The notes beneath the pieces were generated by a model. The model saw only the letters and a list, made by a program, of their open reading frames with translations. It ran no database searches and was not told the DNA's origin. Of a stretch of 64,000 bases of DNA, positions 1 to 13,500 are shown in pieces. The DNA lies in NCBI GenBank assembly GCA_002633025.1, contig NMRB01001235.1:66744-130743 (forward strand), written 5' to 3'. Position numbers and translations under genes: made by a program. How positions within the stretch are numbered: the first letter of the stretch is position 1; each line of letters opens with the position of its first letter. The stretch is from Notospermus geniculatus (lineage: Eukaryota; Nemertea; Pilidiophora; Heteronemertea; Lineidae).

Positions 1-225
1 GCCTGATGGGGATAGGTTGGCTTTGATACTCGTGCAAGACCAAGTTTGGATGAGCCTGATGGGGCAGGTTGGCTTTGAGACTTGTGGAAGGTCGTTTGGA
101 TGAGCCTGATGGGGCAGGTTGGCTTTGAGACTTGAGCAAGGCCAGGTTTGGATGAGCCTGATGGGGCAGGTTGGCTTTGGGACTTGAGCAAGGCCAAGTT
201 TGGACGAGCCTGATGGGGACAGGTT
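1..225. repeat. Minisatellite, about 52-bp unit, cut by window start
   Basis: GCCTGATGGGG recurs at 1, 54, 104, 156 and 208, each time followed by AGGTTGGCTTTG and then an ACTTG-AGCAAGGCC segment. At least four units with small indels. The array starts outside the window. Confidence 0.9.
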
Positions 226-2827
226 ACCTGGAAGGTGATATTTGGGGACTATGACCAGCAGGTTGACCAAGAGTGTTGTGATTCAATCAACTTGCAACAG
301 GCATAACACAGGTGAAATTCCCCTTGTTTCATAACAGACCATCCTAGTTCACAGAGCGTACAGGATTAACGTTTTGATAAAGTCACAAGAAGGTTCTCTG
401 AAAATCCTTCAACGGCATCAGTTTTCCTCTGCTAAAAGGTTGCCATAAGACAGTAGTCTCTTTCTGCTTGCTGCATTGGAAGGTTATGTTCTGCTAATGA
501 ATGCTCACACAGCTCCTATAGCAACCAGAAATAATCCTCAGTTGCTTTGTACGGCGCTATTACGTCAATAATAAGGAGAAGGTTAAAGACCACAGCTGCA
601 GAAGTGGATAATGACATCATACACAGGCATCATTCCGCAACAAAATGGGAAAATGGAAAAATATTAATAACCGTGCTAGGCCGAATGTGTAATCTTCAGA
701 GCTGATTAACCAGCAAAAACAACTCGTAAGTGGTAATGGACTGTCCAGAGGACACACGGATCTCACACCAAACCTGAACCTGACACCAGAGGATAACTCA
801 TAGAAAGGTTTCTTCGATTCATCAAAAAATGCTAATGAAGAAACTACGCCTTCCTCTAGTCCATTATTTCCTGTTTACTAATAATTTGATACCTTTTTCA
901 CAGTGAACAGCTTTCCCACGCATTAGCACAACCATTCTCAACCATGACACACCGATGTTTTTAATTTGGGCCATAATTCACCAGATTTATGATCGTGTGC
1001 TGAATTCACCACAATCACTTATTTCTGGCTAAAAAGTCAGTCCTAAATCAGGTATAGTAGGCCCTGTGAAGGCTATATTCACTGGCTACACCCATCATTT
1101 TGGGAAGGCGACATGGATACCAGCAGGGTGATTCGCTGCATCATGTACACCATCATTAAGGGTCTCAAATCAATCACTGGTTCTGCAGCCTTACCCCCAT
1201 CCACCCCATCAGCAATCAGATACCTCAACCATGTGTAACCGCCTCCTGAACCCTTCAACTCACTTATACAGCACTGCACTGACACTATTCAATCAGCCAA
1301 GTCATGATATAGAATATTTGCCTGATTAGACAACATCAGTCAAATTGACCTTTAAATCAAGATGGCTGATTTTTCCATCATACTGCTCAGAAGACAATAA
1401 TCGTCTGTACAAAAATAGACTTAAGGATAATGCCAGAATATCTCAAGAGACAGCGCTAGGGGCACTTTGTCGTGTAGATGACAGGATTTATCTCCGATAC
1501 TTCAATATAAGACGAGGGGCAGCCAACCTATTCCAGATACTGGGAAGCAATAGCGAATCAGCTGAACAATGACTCTGCATATTATTCTGAGCCGTACAAA
1601 ATGATAGACAGACTGACCTCTGCAACTAGCTCCAACACAAGGACCATTGACACAGTGACCCGATTGTTATTATGGGAAAGTAGTGGCGGCTACAATCACC
1701 ATGGAAAGTGCAGCTACTGTATACACAACAGGACAGTCCTTGCTGTATCAGAGACAGCACTGCCACTCAGTACAATAACAAGGCATGGAAGGTGGGATAT
1801 TTTTCAGGAAGAAGAAATCTAACATTTTATCAGTCTAGGTATGGGGACAACAGCTCCAGCGGCAAAATGCTGTAACAGGAATGACCCATTCGGATCACTC
1901 CCCACAAATCATGATGGTCGGTTGGTAGGTAACATACTTTAGTAGGCTGAAGCCATCTTCATTTGGAGGTAGCCAACTATTTTAGAGGAGCAAAAAATTG
2001 CACCACATATTGAAGTAATGTGCAGGATGAGAAAAGCAAGACAGCGAATGTGAAGCCTAAAGCTAAATGCTTGTGTAGAACAGCATGCATCAGTGTAAAG
2101 ACGGCCAAAAAAAATGACAGAAGATGCAGATTCCTGTGGTAAACACATAACACCTGGCACTAAGAGAAGCTGGAGATGGGATAGGACAGATCAAGCAGCT
2201 CGGCCCAAAATACTGCCACAAAAAAGAACCTGCAGGTATTTTTGCAGTAGGGTTCCACCAGGTCATCGAAGAGCATGCACGATAACAAATTAACCCCAGT
2301 TGCTTATTCCGTGGATGAGTCAGCAGCGGTGAGCAAACAGCAAGAGACTGATCGTCAGGCAGGCAGAAAGCTCTGATGAAGACTAAAATAGCTGACAGCA
2401 TGCAGGACAGCCCTGAAAAAAATAAGCCAGGAGTAGGCCTATCTGACAATAGAGGTCACTGGTGAGGCACTTGTTATCAAGTCCAGGAGGATTTTTCATG
2501 AAGATAAATGACTCGCAGGAGTGAGAAGCAAATCAACCGATCACCAATTCCTAGAGAGATGGTCAAATGCAGAAATTTTTTCTTCCAGTTGGGGCCTACC
2601 CCACGCGAGTTAACTAATCTCCCACGTAGGCCCATCACCTGCCTATCTCGCTTGATACCAATAACTTTGTTTGTTATATTACCAGCTATTTCCAAAGGTC
2701 TTGTGTAGGCTAAGCATCTGCAGCCTCAACACATCACACATGATTGTTTTCATTTAGCCGATGGCTATAATATGATCTGCACTTCAGGCAGGCAAAGAAG
2801 TAGTCAGCTTTTCCTCAAACTAAATGG

Positions 2828-3490
2828 GTTCACTGTCCTGACTTTCACAAGGTAGGTCTGAGTGCTAAGGACAAGAGTTCACTGTCCTGTCTTTCACCTG
2901 GTCATGGAGTGCTCTGGACAGAGTTCATTGTTCTGACTTTCAGAAGATTGGTCATGGAGTTTTCTAGGGCATAATTCATTGACCTGACTTTCATAAGGTT
3001 GGTCATGGAGCAGCTGGGACAGAGTTCATTGTCCTGTCTTTGTCCTGGCTTTCACAAGGTTAGTCATGGAGTGCCTGGGACAGAGTTCATTGTCCTGGCT
3101 TTCACAAGGTTGGTCATGGAGTGCCTGGGACAGAGTTCACTGTCCTGACTTTCACAAAGCTGGTTTGGAGTGCTAGGGACAGAGTTCATTGTCCTGATTT
3201 TCAGAAGATTGGTCATGAGTGCATGGAACAGATTTCATTGTCCTGACTTTCATAAAATTGGTCATGGTTTGGAGTGCTAGTGACAGACGGAACATTGTCC
3301 TGACTGTCACAAGGTTGGTCATGGAGTGCCTGGGACAGAGTTCATTGTCCTGACTTTCACAAGTTTGGTCATGGAGTGCCTGGAACAGAGTTCTTTGTCA
3401 CGGCTTTCATATGATTCATCATGGAGATGCTAGGGATTGAGTTGGATGTCCTGACCAGCACAAGGTTGGTTTTGGAGCACTTAGGACAAC
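2828..3490. repeat. Minisatellite, about 50-60-bp unit, roughly 12 copies
   Basis: Imperfect units of the type GTTCATTGTCCTGACTTTC, ACAAGGTTGGTCATGGAGTG, CCTGGGACAGA. Unit length varies through internal deletions, and the copies become more diverged towards the right end. Confidence 0.9.
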
Positions 3491-3545
3491 AAACCCTTCG
3501 TTCTGAGATTACCATTTTTCTCTCGGTAAGACATAGGGTCACTAC

Positions 3546-4465
3546 ATTCACTTGGTGACCATTGAACAGAGCGTTGATGTCAGAACATTTCCCTGATTTA
3601 TATCAAAGAAGCAAAGGAACTGACCCAGGAATGGACCAACGAACCATCACAGCAGCAGGGCAAGGCTATCAAGGAACTATTCCTCATTTGCTGCTGAACG
3701 TTTACTGTGGGCAACAGTAGAGGCTAAACTGGTAACACCTGTGCATTATGCACTTTTACCAATGATTAAGGTGCTAAGCTTAGAACAGGTAAGTCACTGA
3801 CTGGTTACAAGGATGATTGGACATTTCAAGCAAGGTGAAGGTCATTGTTGAGAGTTGTAAACAGGAAGCCTTTATATTGGGCGCGGGGTCCTAATCGATG
3901 CAGGTAGCCTATCATTAAAAGATCTTGTTTAGCAGAGGACAAGTTAGGCTTGATAACTTGCAGGAGACATAAAAATNATTCACTTGGTGACCATTGAACA
4001 GAGCGTTGATGTCAGAACATTTCCCTGATTTATATCAAAGAAGCAAAGGAACTGACCCAGGAACGGACCAACGAACCATCACAGCAGCAGGGCAAGGCTA
4101 AGGAACTATTCCTCATTTGCTGCTGAACGGTTTACTGTGGGCAACAGTAGAGGCTAAACTGGAACTATTCCTCATTTGCTGCTGAACGGTTTACTGTGGG
4201 CAACAGTAGAGGCTAAACTGGTAACACCTGTGCATTATGCACTTTTACCAATGATTAAGGTGCTAAGCTTAGAACAGGTAAGTCACTGACTGGTTACAAG
4301 GATGATTGGACATTTCAAGCAAGGTGAAGGTCATTGTTGAGAGTTGTAAACAGGAAGCCTTTATATTGGTCACAGGGCCCTAATCGATGAAGGTAGCCTA
4401 TCATTAAAAGATCTTGTTTAGCAGAGGACAAGTTAAGCTTGATAACTGCAGGAGACATAAAAATT
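3546..4465. repeat. Direct duplication of about 430 bp around an N
   Basis: 3546-3976 and 3978-4465 are near-identical. They begin ATTCACTTGGTGACCATTG and end CAGGAGACATAAAAAT, with a single N at 3977 between them. Inside the second copy a 59-bp segment (4103-4161) is repeated at once (4162-4220). Differences include GCGCGGGGTCC in copy 1 against CACAGGGCCC in copy 2. This is either a recent tandem duplication or two haplotypes placed side by side by the assembler. Confidence 0.9.
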
Positions 4466-5454
4466 CTTTTCAGGGAAATCACCTTTTCAAGATAACATAG
4501 GGTCATATTCGATAAATGATAAAGACTACCCACATGTTACTTTAGCATAAAATGTTATGGTAAAAGTTCCTGCGCATTGGCTGAAGTTACACAAGGATAA
4601 ACCTCAAACATCTTTCATGAATACGGCCCTTCATATTCTGGATGTACATGTCATGCAGTAAACCCTTCCGGAATGGGCCAACCATCAAGCAATCCACATG
4701 ACCACACTTTAGAGAATGCACCAAGATATATTAGGGGAAGATCTGACTTCTTTCAATTAGTTGCCAATACCTAGATTAGGCAGCCTGTACACAAGGACCA
4801 GACAAGTACATTGCACTTAGCAACACTTGGTAGGCAATATATTATGTCCAAGTCTTATTGTCTGTCTGATTCTCCATCAAAAACCAATCAAAGATGTAGT
4901 GATGAGATTGGGACTTGGAAAAAAAATTGGACCTGTTTGAACATGGCGTATTCCAGAATCTTTTTTTTTTATTTTTAGGCTGGGCAGTAATATTAACAGG
5001 CCAAAATCAATGAACAAGTTGTGTATTGACAGCAATTTCCACAGGAAAATGACGTCCTGCCCTATCTTCCCAACAACAGATCGTTGGGCCGTTTTGGGTC
5101 CATGCTTCAATATCTTTACTGGTAATCTATGCAAATGACCTAAACGTCATTTACAACCCATACATCATAAATGTTTAGTCATGCTTGTACCAATTAATAT
5201 GATCATACATTGATTGGTGAAGTAATAGGTTTGGATTTATATGGCTTCATCCCAGCATTACAGGATTGATGACAACTCCTCACACACTCTTCTTTCTTTC
5301 TCTATTGCAGAAAAGGATGCAACAAGCAGAAAATATTGGTCACTACTGGCTTTTTCTGATCAGCCGTCTTTTTCACAATTCTTTAGGGACATATGGTCCA
5401 TACTGATAAGGAAGTGAACACAGGCAAAACACACAAATTTGTGTGGTATGTACA

Positions 5455-5880
5455 GGGTGACCCAAAAAAACCCGAACCCATAAAAATGTTAATCAATCCT
5501 ACATAGGTCCATCAAATTTCTTCAAATTTGGTGGACTTAAACTTCAGTCTATGGATGACCATTCCGCAAAGTTTTAGCCATCTGAATCTGTTTGCAGAGA
5601 ATTTTTGTCTTCTTTCCAAAATGTGCTCCAAATGGCATCCTCGGCGTTGAAGGCACACTTGCATACGTCGTGCAAAATTGTCAATGACTCGCACACATTG
5701 CTCCTTAGGGCGACTTTCCATTGGAGCGTTACCATGCGCAGAAATGCTCGAAAGCATTGTTTTTTCCGTACTGTGACCAATGCCGCGAAAAAAAACGATG
5801 CTTTCGAGTGTTTCCGCGCACACACGTAAACGCTCCAATGGAAAGCCGCCCTTATATGTATATGTCTCATTTGCCCCTCT
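5455..5880. mobile_element. Probable DNA-transposon remnant with internal hairpin
   Basis: GGGTGACCCAAAAAAACCCG at the left resembles terminal sequences of DNA transposons. A long imperfect hairpin follows at 5708-5851, with arms starting GGGCGACTTTCCATTGGAGC and ending GCTCCAATGGAAAGCCGCCC. Overlapping frames on both strands here (to 123 codons) are symmetrical products of the hairpin, not genes. The outer limits are uncertain. Confidence 0.55.
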
Positions 5881-7497
5881 CAAGAAAGGATTTCGTCCAC
5901 ACCAACATTATGGATCACTTGGCCAGGAACCAATTCTCTAACCTTCAATTTTATGGTGAATGATCACAATACCCATTTCAGCTACCGAGTATGGCCAATG
6001 TAGCTCAAGAATAGGCTGTCTTATGTATCTCAAGCAGAGATACAGCCCTGAATACGGTCCATGGGGAGACATTCATCTCTTAACCATCGTAGAATGAGAA
6101 ACTGAGATTCATCATGAGAGTTCCTGGTGTTCCAACGGGTGACTTTCGATGCAAATTGTCAGGAGTGCCCGTTCACACAGATGGAACTGGCAGCATGTCG
6201 ATATATATTTCAAATTGATCCCTTTAAAATAGGATGAGATTGAAGTCTTGATGAAATATGAATTGGAAGCTGTCAAAGACATGAACTACCAAGAGAATTC
6301 TTGTTGGAGTGAAGTTAATTGCTGATGGGAGCCCGGGTGCAATTAATAACGAGGCCGGAAACACTTTTGGATATTAAACAGTGGTCACACGAGGGAGGGA
6401 GGTAAGAATCAGGCAAATTTGGTATTATGTTCAGCCAGGAGCCAGAAGAATCGCAAAGATGTTGGAGGATAATATTCTGGAACATGAGGGAGGTGGCGTG
6501 CAATCGATTTGACGTAGAAATGAAACTTCGATACGAGTCCTCTCATACATGTAACAACGGCCAAACTTGTATACCTGACGGCATGGGCGATAAAATAACA
6601 GTTTTTGTGAAATACAATATTGTAGTTGGCTACCGCAGCCATTTTCTTTTCGTTCTGAATGTCATCAGGTGAACCAGTGATATAATTATTTCACCATCCC
6701 TTGGGTTTTTGCAACACATTTCTCAACTGAGAAATTTAATGTAAATTTCACTTGAATCCACAAATATTATGCAAAAATATTTATTTTTTTAGATATCAGC
6801 AAAATGTAATAGGATTTATTTTTCAGATATCTAGAGTAAAACTGACAGTCGCAACCAAATCCAAACAAATGGTACCCAAGGAATACAGCTCCCTATTAAA
6901 GCTAGACCAGTCTAACTGTGAATAATTGTCCACAGGATTTATTTCAGTGCCATTAACTTAAATGGAAGTGAATTATCTATTTCCCACAGGGCTAATTAGA
7001 CTTGATTCACGAACCAGAGAACAAACAGTCATCACTGATTCCAATCATCATTGGCAAATGAGAAAGATGACCAATGACCTGAACAAGAAAATGACGACGT
7101 AGAAAATTTTAGTAAAGAATGCATTTTATAATGAATTTAAAGTCCCATGCTAAATGAAGCCATAATTTTACTTCTGTAAGGCAACATAAAAGGTAATTGC
7201 AATATCGCATTCTAGTCAGCAGGGATGCAGTATGATCATAATTTTCATCAGCGGCAGCGGTGTGTGACAGGAATGATAGTCCTAGAAATGCATGTCCAAG
7301 TTACAATACATTATATCTGAATGGTCATGGTTTTTTAACCATATATCCTAATCCTTGTTGAAAAATAATAAACTTGGACTTAGATTCCAGGGGGAGGACT
7401 TTGATTCCTATCACAGGGACATCATGTCTACCTTGGATGTTCAATGGTCATAAATTTTGAGACATCGCAAACTTGCAAACATAAAGAAGTGACGTAC

Positions 7498-7590
7498 CTT
7501 TCCGATTTTTTCGAAACAACGTCTAATATCCTCTTCCTGTGTAGTGTTAGACACTCCTCCTATAAAGATTTTCTTTGTTCTTGTAACCAT
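7498..7590 (-). CDS. msi: Musashi exon 6: start of RRM2
   Basis: 93 nt, phase 0 at both ends, acceptor TTTGCAG, donor GTACGT. The first part reads [18 protein letters not shown] and the exon ends [15 protein letters not shown] is a near-invariant Musashi signature at the junction of linker and RRM2, and IFIGGV is RNP2 of RRM2. After it comes divergence: vertebrates and flies have LEDVKxYFEQFG where this has [12 protein letters not shown]. It lies 34 kb from exon 5. The next expected exon, with the second RNP1, is not recognisable in 1-7497. Confidence 0.93.
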
Positions 7591-10500
7591 CTGCAAAGAA
7601 AGAAATGAGAAAAATTACTTTCTAATTCATAAATGGCGCAAGCCATCACTGTCAGTCTCTATGCAAAATCTTGTTAGGGACACCAGCTTAGGTTCAGCAC
7701 TTTCTCTGACTTGTTCAGTTGTCATCTTGGGCCTCCATCCTGCCAGCTATTTTGCTGTTCAGTACCATGCTAATAAAATTGATCAAGATGAACACACAAG
7801 AAACAGCCACCGCATCTTAGATATCAAGCCATGCCACTGGTTGTCACCCCACGGAAAAACCTGACAGGTCGAGGGAAATACGACATTAGCTGCTTTTCAT
7901 TTCAAAGTGAGGCACTGGGAGAATCTAATGCCAATAAGTGGGCACTGTCGAGGAATAGCAAGACGTGTAGAGAGAGTGCTATCATGAATACAATACAGGC
8001 TACACACCAGCTGCCCTGATGTATAGAGTGGACGTTTGTTGTGGTGGTGGGATAGACTCCATGTATCAGAATGGCCTGGTGAGATATGTGTGGCAGTCCA
8101 GGAAAACCCGTCGCCTCGGAAGTCGCTGAGTGATCAACAAGGGCTGTCAGATTGCCTGTGCATTGATCTGCTACTGTTTGCCTGTTACGTAGTACATTTC
8201 AGCTACTGAAATGTGCGGGTTCACCAAGGCCATTAACATTTTCCTCAAACGCGATATCTGACGAATTTTCCTAGACCGCCACACATATGAGTGGGCACCA
8301 AGCAGAGACTTAGGGAGATGAGTGTTATCAATTATCTGAACTACTAGGAATATAGAATGATTTCTTCTGCTTCCTCTACTGCTGTACACTGACCAATCTT
8401 CAATTAAAAGATGCTGACCAATCATGAAGAAGAATGACTCAAAAAACTGAGTTGATCCAATTATCAAATTAAACTAATTGAGTCCAATTAGACCAGAGGG
8501 GCTTCACTTTTTCTGTCATGTGATATAGGGTGAACAAGGGAGCAGTTGGCCACGCCAGTGTCCTCCGCATGGCTTTTCTAAGGTGGCCCACCCTACCTTG
8601 GAATTTTACCACCCTTTTGGTACCTTAGAAGTAGCCACCCTACCTTACAGTCCAATTTTGTAATGGTTTTCTATTACACCCCCTACCTTAAATTGATGAC
8701 AACCCTATCTTAATTTGCAAAGTAATGGAATTTCAAGGGTACCAACCTACTTTAAGAAATCCTGTGGAGAACACCGGAACAGTGGCTGGCCACAAATTGA
8801 TACACCAGTTGGAGTGTGGCTGATGAACAAATGCCTGTCAATAGATGGCCGACCACTGCATGCCAAACTGCTCTATCTATGGTTCAACCAATACCAAGAC
8901 ATGGTACCACAGAGCAGTCCACAGCCACTACCAAGGGCCATCTTCCCACAGCAGGGCTTTGGTCTGGTTCCTCTTCACCAAGTGTTTGAGTGGATTAAGA
9001 GTAGCGAGGTAAAAACCCCTGTGGTGGAGGATGCACCGGGCGGATGGAATACCTACAGGCCTACTTTATCCATTTCTTAATCATATAGGCCTACCTATTG
9101 AAAGCAAGAAACATTAATCATTTAACGATGCAATAAAGAGAGCTTTCACTGTCTTGCTGTGCGTTGAACTTTCTACACTAGTACGGAGATGAACAGAGAT
9201 AGATGTGATTCCAAACAGGTTTTCCATGCTTTCAACCAACCAATAAGAACAGCAAGTGGTCAGTGCACTGAATAATGACATATCGAACCACTCCAGGTGA
9301 CGTCAATGTAAAAATAGGCCCATGCAGAGCCTTTTGTGAAGGCCACACAATACGAGATAGGCACAAATGAGACAGCAATAGAAATTTGCACTGCAATACC
9401 ATGATATGCGGTGTATAATATATCCTTTATGAGTACCATAAATGCTATATGTGAGAATCATGAATCTTCAGACAAAGGACAAATAATAGGGCTAGGACTA
9501 CCAAAGAAAGTGTCCAAGATAAATGTTATTGCCTTCTTAGAAACAGCATCAAAGCAACGTATAATGACCCAGCAAGTAGTCTTCTGCTGATGGATGATCT
9601 CAGGTTCAATAACTGATGGACATACATGTAGCATAAAAGGGTTTTTAATTGATTTCTACAGATTCTTTCGCATAGGCTACTTCTTGGTCAAGCATAAGGT
9701 TGAGTTCAGAAGTTTCCCTTCCTTACTGACATAGAAATCTTTAAAACCATCTCAGAAATTATTTCTATTTCATATTCAGAAATTATTAGAAGATTGAATA
9801 CTGTACAAAATGTGTATTTCCAATCAGGAGATCGGATTCATCTAAATCAGGTGTACTGAATACATGCATTATGAAATACACCTGTGTTTAATAAGAAGGG
9901 TTAAAATAAAGACTTCTGTGTTGATGACCATTTATATTGCTAGTAAATATTTAGTTTTATAGGAGAAGGTAGGTAAAGTTAGATAGCTGGCTCCCCTGCC
10001 AAGACCTAATGCTTTTCTGTAGTGTACATAGATGCAGATGTAGATGAAGATGCAGATTTGGTATACTGAAATGAAAATGCTAATAGTCTAGTCTCACTTC
10101 TTGTCTAGTCTAGACATTTATATAATGTTGCACTGTTGAGATCACTTGAGTATTGAACTCCTTTTCAACAGGAAAGTGCACCACCATTCATGAATGAACA
10201 TCTTCCACAGCGAAGATCTCGGATTGCCATCAATGCCTAAGTAGTGCCATCAATGCCTAAGTACTACCAACCCAGTCTATTTCCTCCCTGAACAACAATT
10301 CAGCTCTTATGTCACCCGCAAGTGGATTGCCAACTGCCAACAGACCATCATGTATTTTTCAGCACGACAAGAGCATTGCTGTATATTGGACTCCTGCAGT
10401 GCTGCTGATGTAGCAATGCATGACGCGACCGAAACAATCCACAGAAAGCTATTGGCTAAAAACACAAATCTTAGAACCATGTTACAGACTACAAATTTCG

Positions 10501-13500
10501 TCAGTCGATTGCCTATGGCTTGTGGCAATTTTTACACGACTGTACATGTGCGTATAGCTCGTTTTTCACCAGGTCGCCATAATTTCCATCTGGGGAAATT
10601 GGTGAGCAGTAAATATAGCCAATCATGATCCCTACGGCTTAGCAAGTGTGATGTACCTAACAGTAAATGTACGCGGGGTAGATCTGGTACAGGCAAATTC
10701 AATTCAAGGTGATACTTAGCTGTAGGAACTGTGGTTTGGGATATTGCTGACATGACTACCAGATGATGCCAATCCCACATGGCATGCATTTATGCAGTAC
10801 AGCACGGCCATCTCTGATAGAATTACTTTTTTTTTCTCTGGACAAAAGAATCTAATTGGAGAGTGCCTGATACATATATATTATAACACAGATTCATGCT
10901 CAGCCTTTTAAATCTGTATTTGTATCAGTTAAGTAGGGAATTAGATTTAATTCAGGGATTGTGCTGGCAAAATGGGTAGAAATCATTGAAAAAGACCAGG
11001 AAAATGATGAAAATTCACATCTGTGGCTAAAGAAAATCAGGGTGGTCCAATGCATTTCCACTACTATCGCTAAAGAAAATTTGAGCCTAGCGCAATCCCT
11101 GTTTAACATGTTATAGATTGAATTTTGTCATACTGTAACAGAAACTGGAAGCTTGCAATTACAATTCCACAAACACCCCGAGTGGAACATTTGGCCAGAC
11201 AAATAATGTGTATTCTGCAGGCAGTCTATCATTATACAAAAAGAAACCCCACCCTCCCCCACAATAACCAATGTAATGGAAGCACTTTCCTTTAAACTAA
11301 AGATATCTCAGTTATATGTCACAAAACGCTTTAGGCCAGAGGCAACTCAAACACAAGGAATACCATCATACCATCAAAGACCATTCAGATGACAGTATAT
11401 CTAGGCTATAAAGAAGATGAAGACACAATGGAAGAGTTTGTGGTATTTTCCCAACGACTCCTGGCAATCTTATCCAACCAACCCATTTACAGCGAAGCCA
11501 ACATCAAAGCTGGGGGCCGAAACTCAATCAGGGAAGCGCGGAGCCATTCTTCTTCAGTTCTTCCCAAGATTCCATGCAGAAGAAGGCCACGCTTTTATCG
11601 GGGATATAAAAATCTAACACGGGAAAGCGATTCCTTGCCGACATGGCAACAAATTGGATCACCAGCAAAAGAAATGTGGCTGTTTCAACATACCAGTGTC
11701 AGTGCATGGGTCTTCTTGGTTACATCAGGTGAACATATTGGAAGTCAATACCAACTGTCGCACATGGGCAGAAAAGGGAAGTTTGTTAAGTTGTTTTTGT
11801 GCTCATTGACTATCAAAGCAGCACTAGGCCTATATGCAGAATGGGAAATTTATCTTCAGTAATCATGCATGGATGGATGTGGTATGGCGTCTTTTTTTCA
11901 TAGACTGTTTGCACACCATGGTTTCTTTACCAATACAATGTTTGACCTGAAGATGTGTTTCTCCTACGCAACAATTTTACCCAATTTCTTATTCAACTCA
12001 AGAAGATCAAATAGGCCTACAGATAGTTGCAAGGATGACATTCAAGTGACTGCAAGTGCGAGAAGATCTCAGCATTTACATGATATACCCTTAACACAGG
12101 TTTTAGGCAACATTGTGCCATACTCCTTCACAGTTTCACAATGGCATTCTAGAGCAGGCATTAACAGAGACAGTCAGACAAAAAAAGTTATCAATATAAG
12201 TGGGAGGCACTTCTTCAAATATCTTCTCATCTTATTTTCACACAACAAAAACTTTCTCTCTTCTATAGACATATTCCACCCCCAGGATCTAATTCATGGA
12301 TGCAGTAACTGGGACAACTGAACAATGTAGTGCACAGAACAGTTTCCACAAAAATGCCCATATTCACTTCCTTACTGTCTAAAGTGGCTAGAAGATATTC
12401 AAAATGGTGACTGTTTTGCTCAACAGGAGCAAATTTCATGGCCACACTGGGAAGTCAAGGGACTTTCGGAAAATGGTATTTTATTTTTCACCATTCCAAA
12501 ATCCATCAACATAATAGCCATGATAAGAACAACAGCTTTTGAGAAGTTCATCATCGCTGATCATGACAATGAGTGACCTTTTCAAGATGGCTGCCTAACG
12601 CAGAGAATTTGCATCATTTCAATCTGGCGGGCTGTTAGTGCTAAGGAGGCTGAATTAGCGTGTGAGAGAATACCAGCTGGCTGTATGTCAAGCTATCGGA
12701 CACCACGAATGAAATTCAATTACTTCAGAGAGGTGGAGAATATCACAATTACAATGTTAAAAGCACTGCCAACATCTTGTCTCTGCATGAATAGGCTGTC
12801 TTTATCAGTATAATACGGTGCAATGATGAGGAGACAATTACTAGAGATTTGCATGCGAGGAAAACTCAGGAAAGAAAGAAACCAGCATACTGCATGTTGA
12901 ACTTGATTGATGGGTCCATACATCGGGAGAAATAATTAGAAATAGCGTACGCCAAAGTCAAATGTATTGAAAAACAAAGAAGAGCCATGCTAACGCATCA
13001 AGAAATGATCTTTTTGATGACTCAGACTTCCTCCACACAGGAAGGTCATGAAAACTGGATAAGGAAACATCACTAACAAGACATCTTTCTTAGCAAAAGC
13101 ACCACTCGTATTCTTTTTTCTCAATACCTCCACTCCGTCGTAATTTTCCCTCAAACTATTCCCCCATTATAATTTATTCACGAAAAAGGCAGTTGTGGCT
13201 TCAAGTGAATTCACCGAAGACTTGTCAACAAGATTGACAACACTGCCCAAATGATCAATCCCTTAGTTGCTGCAACTCCATTATTACAGAACCCGCCAAT
13301 TCCTAACACACACTTTTGAGAGTCGTCATTATTTCGATAGCCCACAACGACGCAATTTTAATCTGTAATGTATACCAGTACAAAATCACTGAAGCAAGGA
13401 ATCATGGAGGCACGGTAAGAAAAGTGCCGTAGGTTACTGACGATTTCACACATAAAGTTCTAGTTATTGGTTTCTTTTTCAAGGAAGTTGGAAAAGGAAG

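Larger units (their letters stand above)
1..7497 (-). other. Intron 6 or more distal gene body of Musashi; no exon found
   Basis: I looked on the minus strand for an exon encoding the rest of RRM2 (RGFGFVTF, then INNKMVECKKAQPKE in the family) and saw none. The stretch holds two minisatellites (1-225, 2828-3490), a direct duplication (3546-4465) and a hairpin (5708-5851). The remainder is A+T-rich sequence in which I see nothing. Confidence 0.6.

Noticed and set aside
5512-5883. Overlapping frames of up to 123 codons on both strands
   Set aside because: They mirror each other across the hairpin at 5708-5851 and therefore reflect repeat structure.
1-7497. Next Musashi exon (rest of RRM2)
   Set aside because: No minus-strand segment encodes RGFGFVTF or the KAQPKE region. 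The exon is presumably outside the window.
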